From positions 1-64,000 of the forward strand of contig NZ_JAAVKI010000007.1 of the NCBI RefSeq assembly GCF_011806525.1: a stretch of 64,000 nucleotides of DNA, given 5' to 3'. The stretch comes from Thalassospira sp. HF15 (GTDB lineage Bacteria; Pseudomonadota; Alphaproteobacteria; Rhodospirillales; Thalassospiraceae). The notes beneath the pieces were generated by a model that saw only the letters and a list, made by a program, of their open reading frames with translations, searched no databases and was not told the DNA's origin. Positions 36,602 through 45,780 of the stretch are shown here, in pieces (position 1 is the stretch's first letter; each line of letters opens with the position of its first letter). The translations under genes and the position numbers were made by a program.

Positions 36602-37882
36602 TTACATCAATGTATTGGGCAACAACAATGTCAAACCTGGCACCGCTGCCATCAGAATGAAAAACAGCACCATCGCAATAAAGAACGGAATGGATGCACG
36701 TGTGTATTCCCCGGTCTTAACGCCCAATATGCCGCAGACCGTAAACATGATCACCCCCACGGGCGGTGTCAGGCCGCCAAAGTTGATCAGGGTCACAATC
36801 AAAATCCCCATATGCACCGGGTCATATCCGGCACTGACCAGAACCGGCATGACAATCGGCGTCACCAGCAGGATATTGGCCGCCCCTTCAAGGAACATGC
36901 CGCTGACAACCAACACACCAACCACAAGGATCAGGATCGCCGTCCTGTTTTCTGTAAGCGTGGTGACAAATTCAGTGATCTGTTGCGGGGCACGTTCAAT
37001 CGTCATGGCATAGCCCAGCACAGCCGCCATGATGATCAGCAACATCACCATCCCCAGATCGGAGATCGAGCCGCAAATGGCTTCCTTCAAGCGGGTGAAA
37101 TCGAGTTCGCGATAAACAAACAAGCCAACGCCCAGTGCATAAAACACCAGAAATGCCCCGGCCTCTGTCGCTGTAAAGATGCCAAACCTGAACCCGATGA
37201 TCAGAATGACGGGAAAGGCCAGCGCCCAGATACTTTCAAAGAAGCTCGCAGTGAGGTCCTTGATCTTGGGGAGTTCAGGAAGATCGGGCGTGTAGCCGTT
37301 TTTGCGCGCAACAAACCATGACGTGATCATCAAAACGATGGTCAGGAAAATGCCCGGCAAAACACCGGCCAGAAACAACCGCCCGATGGAAACTTCATTC
37401 ACAAAACCAAACAGGATCAGACCAATGCTGGGCGGGATGGTTGCGGTAATGATCGAGCCAAAGGCAAGAACCGCGGCCGTATTGGCCTTGGAGTAGCCTT
37501 TTTTGATCATGCTCGGCCCAAGCAGACGGGCCTCCATCGAGGCATCGGCCACGGCTGATCCGGAAATACCGCCCATCATGAAGCTGAGCACGATGGAAAC
37601 CTGTGCCAGACCGCCGGCCATCCATCCAGTCAGGAGACTTGCGAATTTGACAAGGCGATGGGTAATGCCCGTCACATTCATAAGGTTACCGGCCAGAATA
37701 AAGAACGGCACAGCCAAAAGCGGGAAGCTTTGGGTCGCAGTGACCATTTTCTGGATGACAACCGTGGGCGGCATCGCACCGGTCATGACAAAGACCGGGA
37801 TCGATGCAAGGCCAAGGGCAAAAGCCACCGGCAAACCACAGACGAGAAATAGTGTAAACAGACCTGCAATCAACAACAGCAT
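36602..37882 (-). CDS. dctM: TRAP transporter large permease (DctM)
   Basis: The 426-residue integral membrane protein is the substrate-translocating subunit of a tripartite ATP-independent periplasmic transporter. It begins MLLLIAGLFTLFLVCGLPVA and has twelve or so hydrophobic helices with family segments such as GISGSAVADASMEARLLGPSM and PPSIGLILFGF. The ATG is exactly where GGGAGG lies 6 bases upstream, and it overlaps the dctQ stop (TGATG). A longer open frame to 38230 is only an out-of-frame read of dctQ. Substrate is probably an organic acid. Confidence 0.94.
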   Translation of the reverse strand: MLLLIAGLFTLFLVCGLPVAFALGLASIPVFVMTGAMPPTVVIQKMVTATQSFPLLAVPFFILAGNLMNVTGITHRLVKFASLLTGWMAGGLAQVSIVLSFMMGGISGSAVADASMEARLLGPSMIKKGYSKANTAAVLAFGSIITATIPPSIGLILFGFVNEVSIGRLFLAGVLPGIFLTIVLMITSWFVARKNGYTPDLPELPKIKDLTASFFESIWALAFPVILIIGFRFGIFTATEAGAFLVFYALGVGLFVYRELDFTRLKEAICGSISDLGMVMLLIIMAAVLGYAMTIERAPQQITEFVTTLTENRTAILILVVGVLVVSGMFLEGAANILLVTPIVMPVLVSAGYDPVHMGILIVTLINFGGLTPPVGVIMFTVCGILGVKTGEYTRASIPFFIAMVLFFILMAAVPGLTLLLPNTLM

Positions 37883-38349
37883 CAGTTGACCTCCCTGTTG
37901 CGAATGCGTCGAATAAGTTGGGAAACCATGGTGCGGATCATCAAAAGAATGCCGACCACCATCGAGGCATGAATATAAGACGCATTGATTTGCGCCGCCC
38001 CGACAAGGCGTGGATGCATCAGAACCATGTTCGTCCAGGCATAATTCAGCAGAAAGACAAGAAAGGCGATGATCACCAGAATATTGATGATCTCGAGCCA
38101 GTGACTGGCCCGTTTGGAGAGGATTTCGCGCATAACCTGAAGACCGAAATGGCGATCTTCCTGCATGGCAATGTCGGCTGCCAGCATGCACAGCCAGGCA
38201 AAGATCAACTGCGCCATCTCCACAGACCAAATGATCGGTGATCCCATGGCGCGCGCAACAGAGGCCACCGCCACAAGAATGACCACGGCGACAAGCAGCA
38301 TGCCCCCACAGGCAAACTCAATCCGCTTGAGCATCAATTCAATTTCCAT
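37882..38349 (-). CDS. dctQ: TRAP transporter small permease (DctQ)
   Basis: The 155-residue protein has four hydrophobic helices typical of DctQ (GGMLLVAVVILVAVASVARA, then MAQLIFAWLCMLAADIAM and two more). It pairs with DctM. The ATG at 38349 is the most likely start, with another Met five codons inside as the alternative. It lies between the receptor gene (71 bases upstream) and dctM. Confidence 0.9.
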   Translation of the reverse strand: MEIELMLKRIEFACGGMLLVAVVILVAVASVARAMGSPIIWSVEMAQLIFAWLCMLAADIAMQEDRHFGLQVMREILSKRASHWLEIINILVIIAFLVFLLNYAWTNMVLMHPRLVGAAQINASYIHASMVVGILLMIRTMVSQLIRRIRNREVN

Positions 38350-38420
38350 TGTGAAGGTTGAAGTGCGTTGCCCATGATCAAAGCAACGCACTTTCGTTAG
38401 GCGGGTTGGCTAACCGGGTC

Positions 38421-39401
38421 TTAGCGACCAAGAACCTTGTTAACGATCTTAGCTTCTGCTTCAAGATCAAGCATCTGATAAACCGGTGCAACCGCTTCCT
38501 TGAACGGTGCAAGATCAACTTCGCTGACCGTAACACCACTTGCCGCCACATCTTCAAGCGCCTTGTCGCCAAGATCAATCGTCAGGCCAGATGCATAGCG
38601 ACCATTTTCCACCGCCAGATCACGAACGATTTTCTGGTTTTCCGGTGAAATATCGTCCCAGGCGTCAGCACCGACAACCAGGGCGGTTACAAGCTGAATA
38701 TGGCCGGTCTTGGTGACATTTTTGATCACTTCATAAAGCTTGGCATTCCAGATCGCGGTCGGCTGTGCTTCGGCAGCGTCAATGGTACCAAGCTGAAGCG
38801 CGCTATAGACTTCGCCCCACGCAATCGGGGTCGGTTCTGCACCCATGGCACGGATGGTTTCAATCCAGACCGGCGCGCCGATGGTGCGCATACGTACGCC
38901 CGAAAGATCAGCCGGGCTAGAAATCGGCTTCTGCGTCAGAGCATGACGTGCGCCCTGATACCAGTTCGAGGCAATCATCACGAGGCCGGATTTTTCGCGC
39001 AGTTCTTCGCCCCAGGAAATATATTCGTCCGACAGCGCGAATTTGTCGGCCTGCTCATAGGTATCAAAAAGGAACGGTGCCGACATGATGGCAAGCGACG
39101 GTACAAAGCTTGACAGACGTGCGACATCGGTCACCGTACCAATGGCCGCCCCGGCACGCGCCTGATCGATCATTTCGGTGGTATCGCCAAGCTGCGAGTT
39201 GTGGAAAACCTCGATCTCCACGTCGCCATTGGTGGCCTTTTCCACTTCTGCCTTGAACTTTTCAAGCCCCTGACCCATCGGATCATTTGGTGCCAAAACC
39301 GTTCCGATCCGAAGAGTTGTCGCAGCAGTTGCCGGCATGGTTGCCGCCAGTGCCCCCGCAAGCACGGCACACATGCCGAGTGATTTCATAGTGAGTTTCA
39401 T
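38421..39401 (-). CDS. dctP: TRAP transporter solute receptor (DctP)
   Basis: The 326-residue periplasmic protein has a signal peptide (MKLTMKSLGMCAVLAGALAATMPATA) and the DctP fold. The conserved Arg that binds the substrate carboxylate fits in GVRMRTIGAPVWIETIRAMG near residue 165, and AWGEVYSALQLGTIDAAE is the following family segment. It captures the substrate for DctQM. The TRAP operon order is dctP-dctQ-dctM with gntR behind it. No catabolic gene lies near, so the substrate cannot be named. Confidence 0.94.
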   Translation of the reverse strand: MKLTMKSLGMCAVLAGALAATMPATAATTLRIGTVLAPNDPMGQGLEKFKAEVEKATNGDVEIEVFHNSQLGDTTEMIDQARAGAAIGTVTDVARLSSFVPSLAIMSAPFLFDTYEQADKFALSDEYISWGEELREKSGLVMIASNWYQGARHALTQKPISSPADLSGVRMRTIGAPVWIETIRAMGAEPTPIAWGEVYSALQLGTIDAAEAQPTAIWNAKLYEVIKNVTKTGHIQLVTALVVGADAWDDISPENQKIVRDLAVENGRYASGLTIDLGDKALEDVAASGVTVSEVDLAPFKEAVAPVYQMLDLEAEAKIVNKVLGR

Positions 39402-39435
39402 TTTGGATGTCCTCCCGATAAAATGGCTTTTGCCA

Positions 39436-39451
39436 AACTAATATTTTAGTT
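39436..39451. promoter_or_regulatory. Candidate GntR operator upstream of dctP
   Basis: AACTAATATTTTAGTT is an inverted repeat with one mismatch, 35 to 50 bases upstream of the dctP start. Short AT-rich palindromes of this kind are common for FCD-type GntR regulators. The assignment is inferred from location only. Confidence 0.45.
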
Positions 39452-39670
39452 GCTTTGAAATTCTAGGTATCCGGCACTTATCTTGTCAACGGATTTCTCA
39501 AGCCTGTTAAATTGTTTATTTTCAACATCTTAACTGGAATTGAGTTTGCCAGATACGGCCACTTGTCATCAAACTGCGAACAATTTCGACGGATTACCTA
39601 TTCCGCAAACAGGTCGATTTCAGCACTTCACCCGAACCGAAGACTTAGCGGTCCAGACATGATTAGACTG

Positions 39671-39693
39671 CCCGATCAGATCATCTGATCGGG
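39671..39693. terminator. Palindromic hairpin, possible terminator of the AraC gene
   Basis: CCCGATCAGA and TCTGATCGGG form a perfect 10-bp stem with a 3-base loop about 30 bases after the leftward AraC gene ends. No T run follows on either strand, so the role as terminator is weak. Confidence 0.4.
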
Positions 39694-39724
39694 TTGCCTG
39701 TGCCATCAGGGAAAAGAAAAGTAC

Positions 39725-40636
39725 CTAGCGAGAGATGTTGCGATATTTCGCGGGTGTCAGGCCGGTAAAGTGGTTGAAACGGGTGGTCAGGTGGGCCTGA
39801 CTGGAAAAACCGGTCGCCAGTGCGATTTCCGCAACTGACGTGTCATCATCACGCAACATATGCATGGCCCGTTCGATGCGACGACGTAAAACGAATTTAT
39901 GCGGGGCTTCGCCCACGGTTTTACGGAACATCCGGGCGAAGTGATAAGCCGACAGATCAGCGACTTCTGCCAGTTCTTCGATGGTCAGTGGCTGATCCAG
40001 ATTGGCGTCGACAAAATCAAAAACACGTCGCTTGATCACAGGTGACAACCCACCCCGAACCTTGAAACCAAGATCCCGGCGCGTGGAATAGCTGCGCAGC
40101 ATATGGCCCATCAACAGCTGACCGGCATTGGACATCGCCATGCGATCAGCCGGAACATTCCAATCCAGCGGCAGCATCGCCTGACGCACCGTCTGTTCGA
40201 TCAATGGATCAAGAAAGAATGTTTTTTCGGGGACTTCAACCGCGTTGGGTTCGATATCAAAGGCCTCGACAACCGCCCGTTCCCAGGCAGCATGCGGGAT
40301 ATAAAGATGAAACAGCTCCACCTCGCCATGCACGACCCAGTCCGATGTCAGATAAGCCGGCATCAGGCAACATCGTCCGGGGCCACCACCACTCATGGGG
40401 TCCGCACCGATTTTGCGCTGAATACCCGTGCCACCGTTGACATAAAGACTGATCGTGTGGTGGTCAGGATCGGTATAGCGGGTCAAAACATCAGCGTTGC
40501 GTCGCCAATGGGCAACCGAAATGCTGTCGCCAAAGTCACCCGCGCGCAACAGGTTTGCGTCGCCAATCAACTGATTGAAGACTTCAAACTTCTGATAGCG
40601 CCCGTTGGGCTGAAAGGCAGTTTCGGTTTCCGACAT
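39725..40636 (-). CDS. AraC-family transcriptional regulator
   Basis: The 303-residue protein carries the AraC C-terminal domain with two helix-turn-helix segments: LTIEELAEVADLSAYHFARMFRKTVG and TSVAEIALATGFSSQAHLTTRFNHFTG, ending with LTPAKYRNIS, the family's usual tail. The N-terminal domain is less conserved. It lies 123 bases downstream (in the leftward sense) of an Old Yellow Enzyme homologue, which it may regulate, and upstream of the TRAP receptor. Confidence 0.92.
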   Translation of the reverse strand: MSETETAFQPNGRYQKFEVFNQLIGDANLLRAGDFGDSISVAHWRRNADVLTRYTDPDHHTISLYVNGGTGIQRKIGADPMSGGGPGRCCLMPAYLTSDWVVHGEVELFHLYIPHAAWERAVVEAFDIEPNAVEVPEKTFFLDPLIEQTVRQAMLPLDWNVPADRMAMSNAGQLLMGHMLRSYSTRRDLGFKVRGGLSPVIKRRVFDFVDANLDQPLTIEELAEVADLSAYHFARMFRKTVGEAPHKFVLRRRIERAMHMLRDDDTSVAEIALATGFSSQAHLTTRFNHFTGLTPAKYRNISR

Positions 40637-40759
40637 AACCTGTTCCTAGGAGGATCCGTGTCCATCATCGCATCACAATGACGATTTGCAAAGCAACGTG
40701 GATGCAAGGCTGCCCTGTTTTGCGCAAGAATGTGAAAATCCCGATGACTGGCCAAACAC

Positions 40760-41950
40760 TTATCGTCCGAAGTGCCGCAACCAGATTTGTGTCCGATCAT
40801 CATCCCGCGCCTCATAGGCAGCAAGCGCCTGGTTGAGATCGTCGAACTCGGGCGCGTCCACGCCTTCTGCAAGGGTCGTCAGGCGCATTGTGTACCATGC
40901 GGTGATGCCGCCCACCGGCGCGCTTTCAAACCGGGGAAAGACCGGGTCATGCGGATCGCCGTTTTGCCAGATCGCCGGCAGGGCAGGTTCGATCACCAGT
41001 GCGCGGGCAAGTCCGATGACATCAACTACACCGCTTTCAACTGCGGCCTCTGCCTGCGTGCGGGTTTTAAAGCCGCCGGTCAGCATCAGTGGTTTGGATG
41101 TGACCTTTCGGGCGCGTTTGGCGAAATCCAGAAAATACGGGCCGGCACCTGCCCCGTCAGAGGCCGCCTTTGCACCGGGGAAGTACGTCCCACCGCTGAT
41201 ATCGATCAGATCAATTGTGCTTTGATCAAGGGCCTTGATGACAGCAAGTGCGTCATCTTCGCTTAAACCACCTTCGAGCTGATCGGTGGCATTCAGTTTG
41301 ATGGCAACAACAAAACCGTCCCCGACGGTAGCACGAACAGCATCGACCGTTTCAAGCAGCAAACGCATGCGATTGGCAATCGAGCCGCCATAGCCGTCGC
41401 TGCGCTTGTTAAACAAAGGGGACAGAAACTGACTAAGCAAGAAGCCGTGGGCAGCGTGAATTTGTACCCCACCAAATCCGGCTTGCCGTGCAAGTTTGGC
41501 CGTCTTTGCAAACCGGGCAGGAATGTCACGAAGTTCATCAAGTGTGAGGGCCTCACATGACAAACCGGGCAGATCAAGTGCACTGGGCCCCTTGGGCGTG
41601 CTGGTCGGACCATAGGAAAGCGCCCCGGCATGCCCCAGTTGCAGCCACAGACTGCTGCCATTTACCGATCCCTGTTGGACAAGGGTGCGAAACCGGTCAA
41701 GGTCGCTAGCAGCATCAAGCACAAGATTACCGGGCTTCTCGGCGTATCGTGGCTGCCCCTGAACTTCACCGATGATCGAAACGCCGACACCACCATCAGC
41801 CCAACGTCGGTAAAGCCGGTTCTGGGCTGTGGTCGGGTGGCCGGTGCCATCCCCAAGCGAGTCCGACATCGCAGATTTTGCAATCCGGTTCTTGAGGATG
41901 ACACCACTTGGCAGTTCAAGCGGCCTGAACAACGCACTTTCCATGGTCAT
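40760..41950 (-). CDS. Old Yellow Enzyme-family NADH:flavin oxidoreductase
   Basis: The 396-residue enzyme is an FMN-binding TIM-barrel reductase of the 2,4-dienoyl-CoA/xenobiotic reductase type. Landmarks are LWLQLGHAGALS near residue 100, the IHAAHGFLLSQFLSPLFNKRSDGYGGS stretch near 165-190 (substrate-binding His pair and conserved Tyr region, given as position), and MLTGGFKT near 290. Cys motifs for a 4Fe-4S centre are absent, so it is the single-domain class. AGGAAGG lies 3-6 bases upstream of the first ATG. Substrate is unknown; enones or nitro compounds are typical. Confidence 0.9.
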   Translation of the reverse strand: MTMESALFRPLELPSGVILKNRIAKSAMSDSLGDGTGHPTTAQNRLYRRWADGGVGVSIIGEVQGQPRYAEKPGNLVLDAASDLDRFRTLVQQGSVNGSSLWLQLGHAGALSYGPTSTPKGPSALDLPGLSCEALTLDELRDIPARFAKTAKLARQAGFGGVQIHAAHGFLLSQFLSPLFNKRSDGYGGSIANRMRLLLETVDAVRATVGDGFVVAIKLNATDQLEGGLSEDDALAVIKALDQSTIDLIDISGGTYFPGAKAASDGAGAGPYFLDFAKRARKVTSKPLMLTGGFKTRTQAEAAVESGVVDVIGLARALVIEPALPAIWQNGDPHDPVFPRFESAPVGGITAWYTMRLTTLAEGVDAPEFDDLNQALAAYEARDDDRTQIWLRHFGR

Positions 41951-41998
41951 TGACCTTCCTAAGGCTTTTGAAAATCAGGGGATTTCAAACCGAAACGC

Positions 41999-42271
41999 TT
42001 AGTGCCGCCTGCCGGACGGAGTTGGCCAATTTGTGACCAGCGCCGAAAGCACATCGCCAGCTTCGGCAAAACCGTCGGAGCGGCCATGCTTGATTTCATG
42101 CAATTCAGCCGCCGTCAGACGGGAAAGGTCATTTGATACAAACACACCGTGCGCGAAAGTCGTTGCAGTTGCCTTCTGTGCTGCGCGTTCTTGCCGCCAG
42201 GCTTCGATGGCAGCACGCAAGTGTCCGGTAAGACCCAAAGGGGCATATTCAATAGAGTTGATCGCTTTCAT
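41999..42271 (-). CDS. Small protein, weakly DUF1127-like
   Basis: This 90-residue protein is divergent from the LysR gene. It has RAAIEAWRQERAAQ near residue 20 and LSRLTAAELHEIKHGRSDGF near residue 50; the second part is reminiscent of the DUF1127 (YjiS) pattern in which a short helix ends in a Gly-x-x-Arg turn, but the similarity is weak. The ATG at 42271 has TTGGAGA about 8 bases upstream. Its role is unknown; being divergent from a LysR gene suggests it is part of its regulon. Confidence 0.6.
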   Translation of the reverse strand: MKAINSIEYAPLGLTGHLRAAIEAWRQERAAQKATATTFAHGVFVSNDLSRLTAAELHEIKHGRSDGFAEAGDVLSALVTNWPTPSGRRH

Positions 42272-42430
42272 GATGAGAATCTCCAATCGTTGTTGTTTTG
42301 AGATTGAGGATTTCTCATTGATTAATCAAACGAGAAGATTTAACATTATCTATTAGAAAAACTCATAAAATGAATTTCCCGGAATATTGGGAAATATACC
42401 CATCGCGTTCCCTTACCCGAGAGGCTGGCC

Positions 42431-43330
42431 ATGAATTCCCCGACAAGCGCTGTGCATAATCTTGATCTGGATCTTGCCCGCACTTTCGTTGCGATCTGCG
42501 AGACCGGGAATTTTTCGCGCGCCGCCGAAAAGGTCCATCGCAGCGCATCCGCGATCAGCCTTCAGGTCAAAAAGCTTGAAACCATGATCGGACGTGAATT
42601 GTTCAAGCGCGAAACGCGCAAGGTCACCATGACCGAGGACGGTGAAGTTCTTCTGAGCTATGCGCGCCGGTTGCTGAAACTCAATGACGAGGCCATGTCG
42701 CATTTCCATGCCCCGGAATTTGCCGGCACGGTAAGGCTTGGTGTCCCCAATGACACTGGCGTCGTCGTCATTCCTGAAATCCTCAAACGTTTCGCGCAAA
42801 CCCACCCGCATGTTGATATCGACGTCAATCTTGGCCCGACCCGGGTGTTGCGCCAGCAGATTGATAAAGGGAACCTGGATATCGCGGTCTTCAGCTTTGA
42901 TGCAGAACTTGACCGCCAACCGCCTATTCATACTGAACCGCTGGTCTGGCTGGGCGCGCGCCATGGAACCGCAGTGGACAAACGCCCCCTGCCCGTCTCG
43001 ATGGCGGAACCGGGATGTTATTGGCGGACCATGGCGCTTAAGGCGCTTGATGATGCGGGGATGAATTATCGCATCGCCTATACCAGTGAATTCTGTCAGG
43101 CCCAGATTGCCGCGGTACGTGCCGATCTGGCGATTGCCCCTCTGCCGATAAGCGTGATTTCAGATGATCTGGTACATCTGGGACCGGCACAAGGCCTGCC
43201 TGAAATCGGTGAATACCGCATGACGCTTGCCAAACGCGATGGTCATGGTGCGGTCGAAGACGCACTTGCCGAACATGTCATTGCCGGTTTCCGCAAGAGT
43301 TCGGAACGTGGCATGCGGGTATTTGCCTGA
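42431..43330 (+). CDS. LysR-family transcriptional regulator
   Basis: The 299-residue regulator has an N-terminal LysR helix-turn-helix (ARTFVAICETGNFSRAAEKV then HRSASAISLQVKKLETMIG) and a substrate-binding effector domain. It is transcribed divergently from the small protein gene and lies upstream of the liv-type operon in the same direction (330 bases between). It may control either. The ATG has weak GA-rich bases upstream; the next in-frame Met is far downstream, so this start is favoured. Confidence 0.9.
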   Translation: MNSPTSAVHNLDLDLARTFVAICETGNFSRAAEKVHRSASAISLQVKKLETMIGRELFKRETRKVTMTEDGEVLLSYARRLLKLNDEAMSHFHAPEFAGTVRLGVPNDTGVVVIPEILKRFAQTHPHVDIDVNLGPTRVLRQQIDKGNLDIAVFSFDAELDRQPPIHTEPLVWLGARHGTAVDKRPLPVSMAEPGCYWRTMALKALDDAGMNYRIAYTSEFCQAQIAAVRADLAIAPLPISVISDDLVHLGPAQGLPEIGEYRMTLAKRDGHGAVEDALAEHVIAGFRKSSERGMRVFA

Positions 43331-43659
43331 TCGCCCGCCAAGGCGTGCATCTTCCCAATCAAGACACATGCATATCCTCTGATTTGCATTGCTTCTAAGG
43401 ATTCGGTTTATCTGGTCACTGGGCGATGAAAACCAGCAACAAAACGAACAACAAAAGCTGAAAAAACCACCAGTCCACACAATCCAAAATACCCACTTTC
43501 CGCCCCGATACTGGGCTTGAAAGCACTGGAATTCCGCGCTTAACGGCAAGAATTCGGTGTAGAATCCAAAACCTGCAGTTAAGAAACTGGAAACGTCTTG
43601 GGTTTTCTGTATACTGCCCGACGAATATAAAGGCCCAATAAAACAGGGAAGGCTACACT
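43331..43659. other. Upstream region of the liv-type operon
   Basis: These 329 bases contain no ORF worth calling. A TATACT at 43610-43615 is a good minus-10 candidate 45 bases upstream of the receptor ATG, with only a weak minus-35 (CTGGAA) 17 bases before it, suggesting an activated promoter. Confidence 0.45.
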
Positions 43660-44856
43660 ATGGGAAAACTCTCTACCCTCCTCTTTTCGGCAGCACTTTC
43701 GACGGCAGTCGTCGCCGGTGCCGCTGCACAGGAACCGGTAAAGATCGGCATGCTGCAAGGCTTCACCGGCCCGACGGAATCTCTCGTCAAGCCGATGGCA
43801 ATGGGTGGCGAACTGGCCATTCAGGAAGTCTCCGACAGCGGCCTGCTGCTTGGCGGTCGTGAAGTCGTTTCGGTACGCGGTGATAGCACCTGTATCGACG
43901 CGGCAGCAGCTACGGCTGCGGCTGATCGTCTGGTGACGTCTGATGGCGTCGACGGCATCAATGGCGCAACCTGCTCGGGTGCGACCACAGCCATCCTGAA
44001 CAACGTTGTCCGTGCAAACGGCGTCGTCATGATTTCGCCGTCTGCTACCTCGCCGGCACTGAGCGAGATCGAGGATGACGGCTACTTCTTCCGTACCGCT
44101 CCTTCGGATGCGCGTCAGGGCCAGATCATCGCAGATATCCTTGATCGCCGCGGCATCAAATCGGCTGCACTGACCTATACCAACAACGACTATGGTAAAG
44201 GCCTCGCAGACGCCATTCAGGCTGCTTACGAAGCAAAAGGCGGCAAAATCACTGCCGTTGCAGCCCATGAAGATGGCAAAGCCGACTACTCTGCCGAAAT
44301 CGGCACCCTGGCATCTGCCGGTGGTGAAGTTCTGATCGTTGCTGGTTACCTTGACCAGGGCGGTAAAGGCATCATCCAGGCATCGCTTGATACCGGTGCG
44401 TTCGAAACCTTCGTTCTTCCGGACGGCATGGTTGGTGAAGCGCTGACCGACAACTTCGGCGATGCGCTTGACGGCTCGATCGGCACCAACCCGGGTACCG
44501 ATAGCCCGGGCGCTTCGATGCTGGCCGATCTGGCTTCGGGCAAAGGCTTCAAAGGTGACGATCCTTACGTCCCGGAAGCTTATGACGCATCTGCTCTGCT
44601 GCTGCTTGCAATGCAGTCTGCAGGCTCGACCGACAGCTCGGTCTACAAAGACCACATCACCAAAGTTGCCAATGCACCGGGTGAAAAAATCTATCCGGGC
44701 GAACTGGCCAAAGGTCTGCAGATCCTCGCAGACGGTGGTGAGATAGACTATGTCGGTGGCACCGCGCTCGAGCTGATCGAGCCGGGCGAGTCCGCTGGTA
44801 GCTTCCGTGAAACGGAAATCAAAGGCGGCAAGTGGGAAACGGAGATGTACCACTAA
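43660..44856 (+). CDS. ABC transporter amino-acid-binding receptor (LivK type)
   Basis: The 398-residue periplasmic protein has a signal peptide (MGKLSTLLFSAALSTAVVAGAAA) and the type I periplasmic-binding fold of the LivJ/LivK family: IGMLQGFTGPTESLVKPMAMGGELAIQEV at residues 28-55 and a central GVVMISPSATSPALS. Ligand is probably a branched-chain or related amino acid, or amide. A Cys pair (residues about 76 and 107) could form a disulfide. GGAAGG lies 8-9 bases upstream of the ATG. A stem-loop follows the gene, before the ATPase genes. Confidence 0.93.
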   Translation: MGKLSTLLFSAALSTAVVAGAAAQEPVKIGMLQGFTGPTESLVKPMAMGGELAIQEVSDSGLLLGGREVVSVRGDSTCIDAAAATAAADRLVTSDGVDGINGATCSGATTAILNNVVRANGVVMISPSATSPALSEIEDDGYFFRTAPSDARQGQIIADILDRRGIKSAALTYTNNDYGKGLADAIQAAYEAKGGKITAVAAHEDGKADYSAEIGTLASAGGEVLIVAGYLDQGGKGIIQASLDTGAFETFVLPDGMVGEALTDNFGDALDGSIGTNPGTDSPGASMLADLASGKGFKGDDPYVPEAYDASALLLLAMQSAGSTDSSVYKDHITKVANAPGEKIYPGELAKGLQILADGGEIDYVGGTALELIEPGESAGSFRETEIKGGKWETEMYH

Positions 44857-44886
44857 GCCGATCATCCTTTGATCGCTAACGACGCT

Positions 44887-44920
44887 GGAACTGTCAGAGA
44901 CTACGGTCTCTGGCAGTTCC
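44887..44920 (+). terminator. Intercistronic hairpin after the receptor gene
   Basis: GGAACTG and CAGTTCC, with inner CAGAGAC and GTCTCTG around TACG, give a long stem directly after the receptor stop. It lacks a strong T run. Such hairpins reduce read-through and protect the receptor transcript, giving more receptor than permease. Confidence 0.7.
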
Positions 44921-44997
44921 TCTATTACCGGACCCTTATTGCGGCGCGACGCCAGGGAATCCGGTACTGATAGAATGACAAGGGTCAAAAAATCCCA

Positions 44998-45780
44998 ATG
45001 ATACGGGTCGAAAACATCGCCAAGAATTTCGGCGGCATCCAGGCGGTCGATGGCGTATCGCTATCGATCGAAACAGGCTCCATAACCGGCCTGATCGGGC
45101 CGAACGGGGCTGGGAAAACAACGCTTTTCAACATTATTGCGGGCGTCTTTCCGCCGTCTTCGGGGAAAATTTTCCTTGATGGCGAAGACGTTACCGAGCT
45201 GGAACCCCACCAACTGTTCCACAAGGGCCTGCTGCGTACGTTCCAGATTGCGCACGAATTCTCGACACTGAGCGTGCTGGACAATCTGATGGTGGTTCCC
45301 GGCGAACAACCGGGTGAACAACTGCGCCATAGCTGGTTTAACTATTCACGCGTCAAAGAAATCGAAGCCAAAAACTACGAGCGCGCGCTCGAAGTGATTG
45401 ATTTCCTTGAGATCGACCATATCAAGCATGAACTGGCCGGTAACCTTTCAGGCGGTCAGAAAAAGCTGCTTGAACTGGGCCGCACCATGATGGTCGAACC
45501 GAAAATCGTCTTTCTTGACGAAGTCGGCGCTGGCGTGAACCGTACGCTGCTGAACACCATTGCCACCTCGATCAAGCGCCTCAATGAGGAACGCGGATAT
45601 ACCTTCTGCCTGATCGAGCATGACATGGACTTCATAGCGCGCCTGTGCGACCCCGTCATCGTCATGGCCGAGGGCAAGCTCCTGACGCAAGGGACGATTG
45701 AAGAGGTCAAGAACAACGAGGAGGTCATCGAGGCCTATCTCGGAACGGGTCGCAAGCATGAACGGAAGGCGCAGTCATGA
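44998..45780 (+). CDS. livG: ABC transporter ATPase (LivG type)
   Basis: The 260-residue ATPase has Walker A GPNGAGKTT near residue 37, the signature LSGGQKKLLELG near 155 and Walker B VFLDEVGAGVN near 177, where the usual LDEP reads LDEV. The long insertion region with HEFSTLSVLDNLMV is typical of LivG. It energises branched-chain amino-acid-type uptake with LivF. Its last codon overlaps the start of livF (ATGA). Confidence 0.93.
   Translation: MIRVENIAKNFGGIQAVDGVSLSIETGSITGLIGPNGAGKTTLFNIIAGVFPPSSGKIFLDGEDVTELEPHQLFHKGLLRTFQIAHEFSTLSVLDNLMVVPGEQPGEQLRHSWFNYSRVKEIEAKNYERALEVIDFLEIDHIKHELAGNLSGGQKKLLELGRTMMVEPKIVFLDEVGAGVNRTLLNTIATSIKRLNEERGYTFCLIEHDMDFIARLCDPVIVMAEGKLLTQGTIEEVKNNEEVIEAYLGTGRKHERKAQS

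Larger units (their letters stand above)
39402..39724. other. Intergenic region upstream of the TRAP operon
   Basis: These 323 bases hold the TRAP promoter on the minus strand and the 3' end of the AraC unit. Notable elements are an inverted repeat at 39436-39451 and a palindromic hairpin at 39671-39693. No ORF is supported. Confidence 0.45.

Noticed and set aside
37883-38230. Long N-terminal extension of dctM
   Set aside because: The extension reads dctQ out of frame; GGGAGG marks the real start at 37882.
39671-39693. Attachment site or operator
   Set aside because: A perfect palindrome at an operon end is more simply a hairpin; no second copy was found.
43579-44988. 469-codon minus-strand frame opposite the LivK-type gene
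   Set aside because: It mirrors the receptor gene; the receptor has a signal peptide and domain landmarks, whereas the antisense frame does not.
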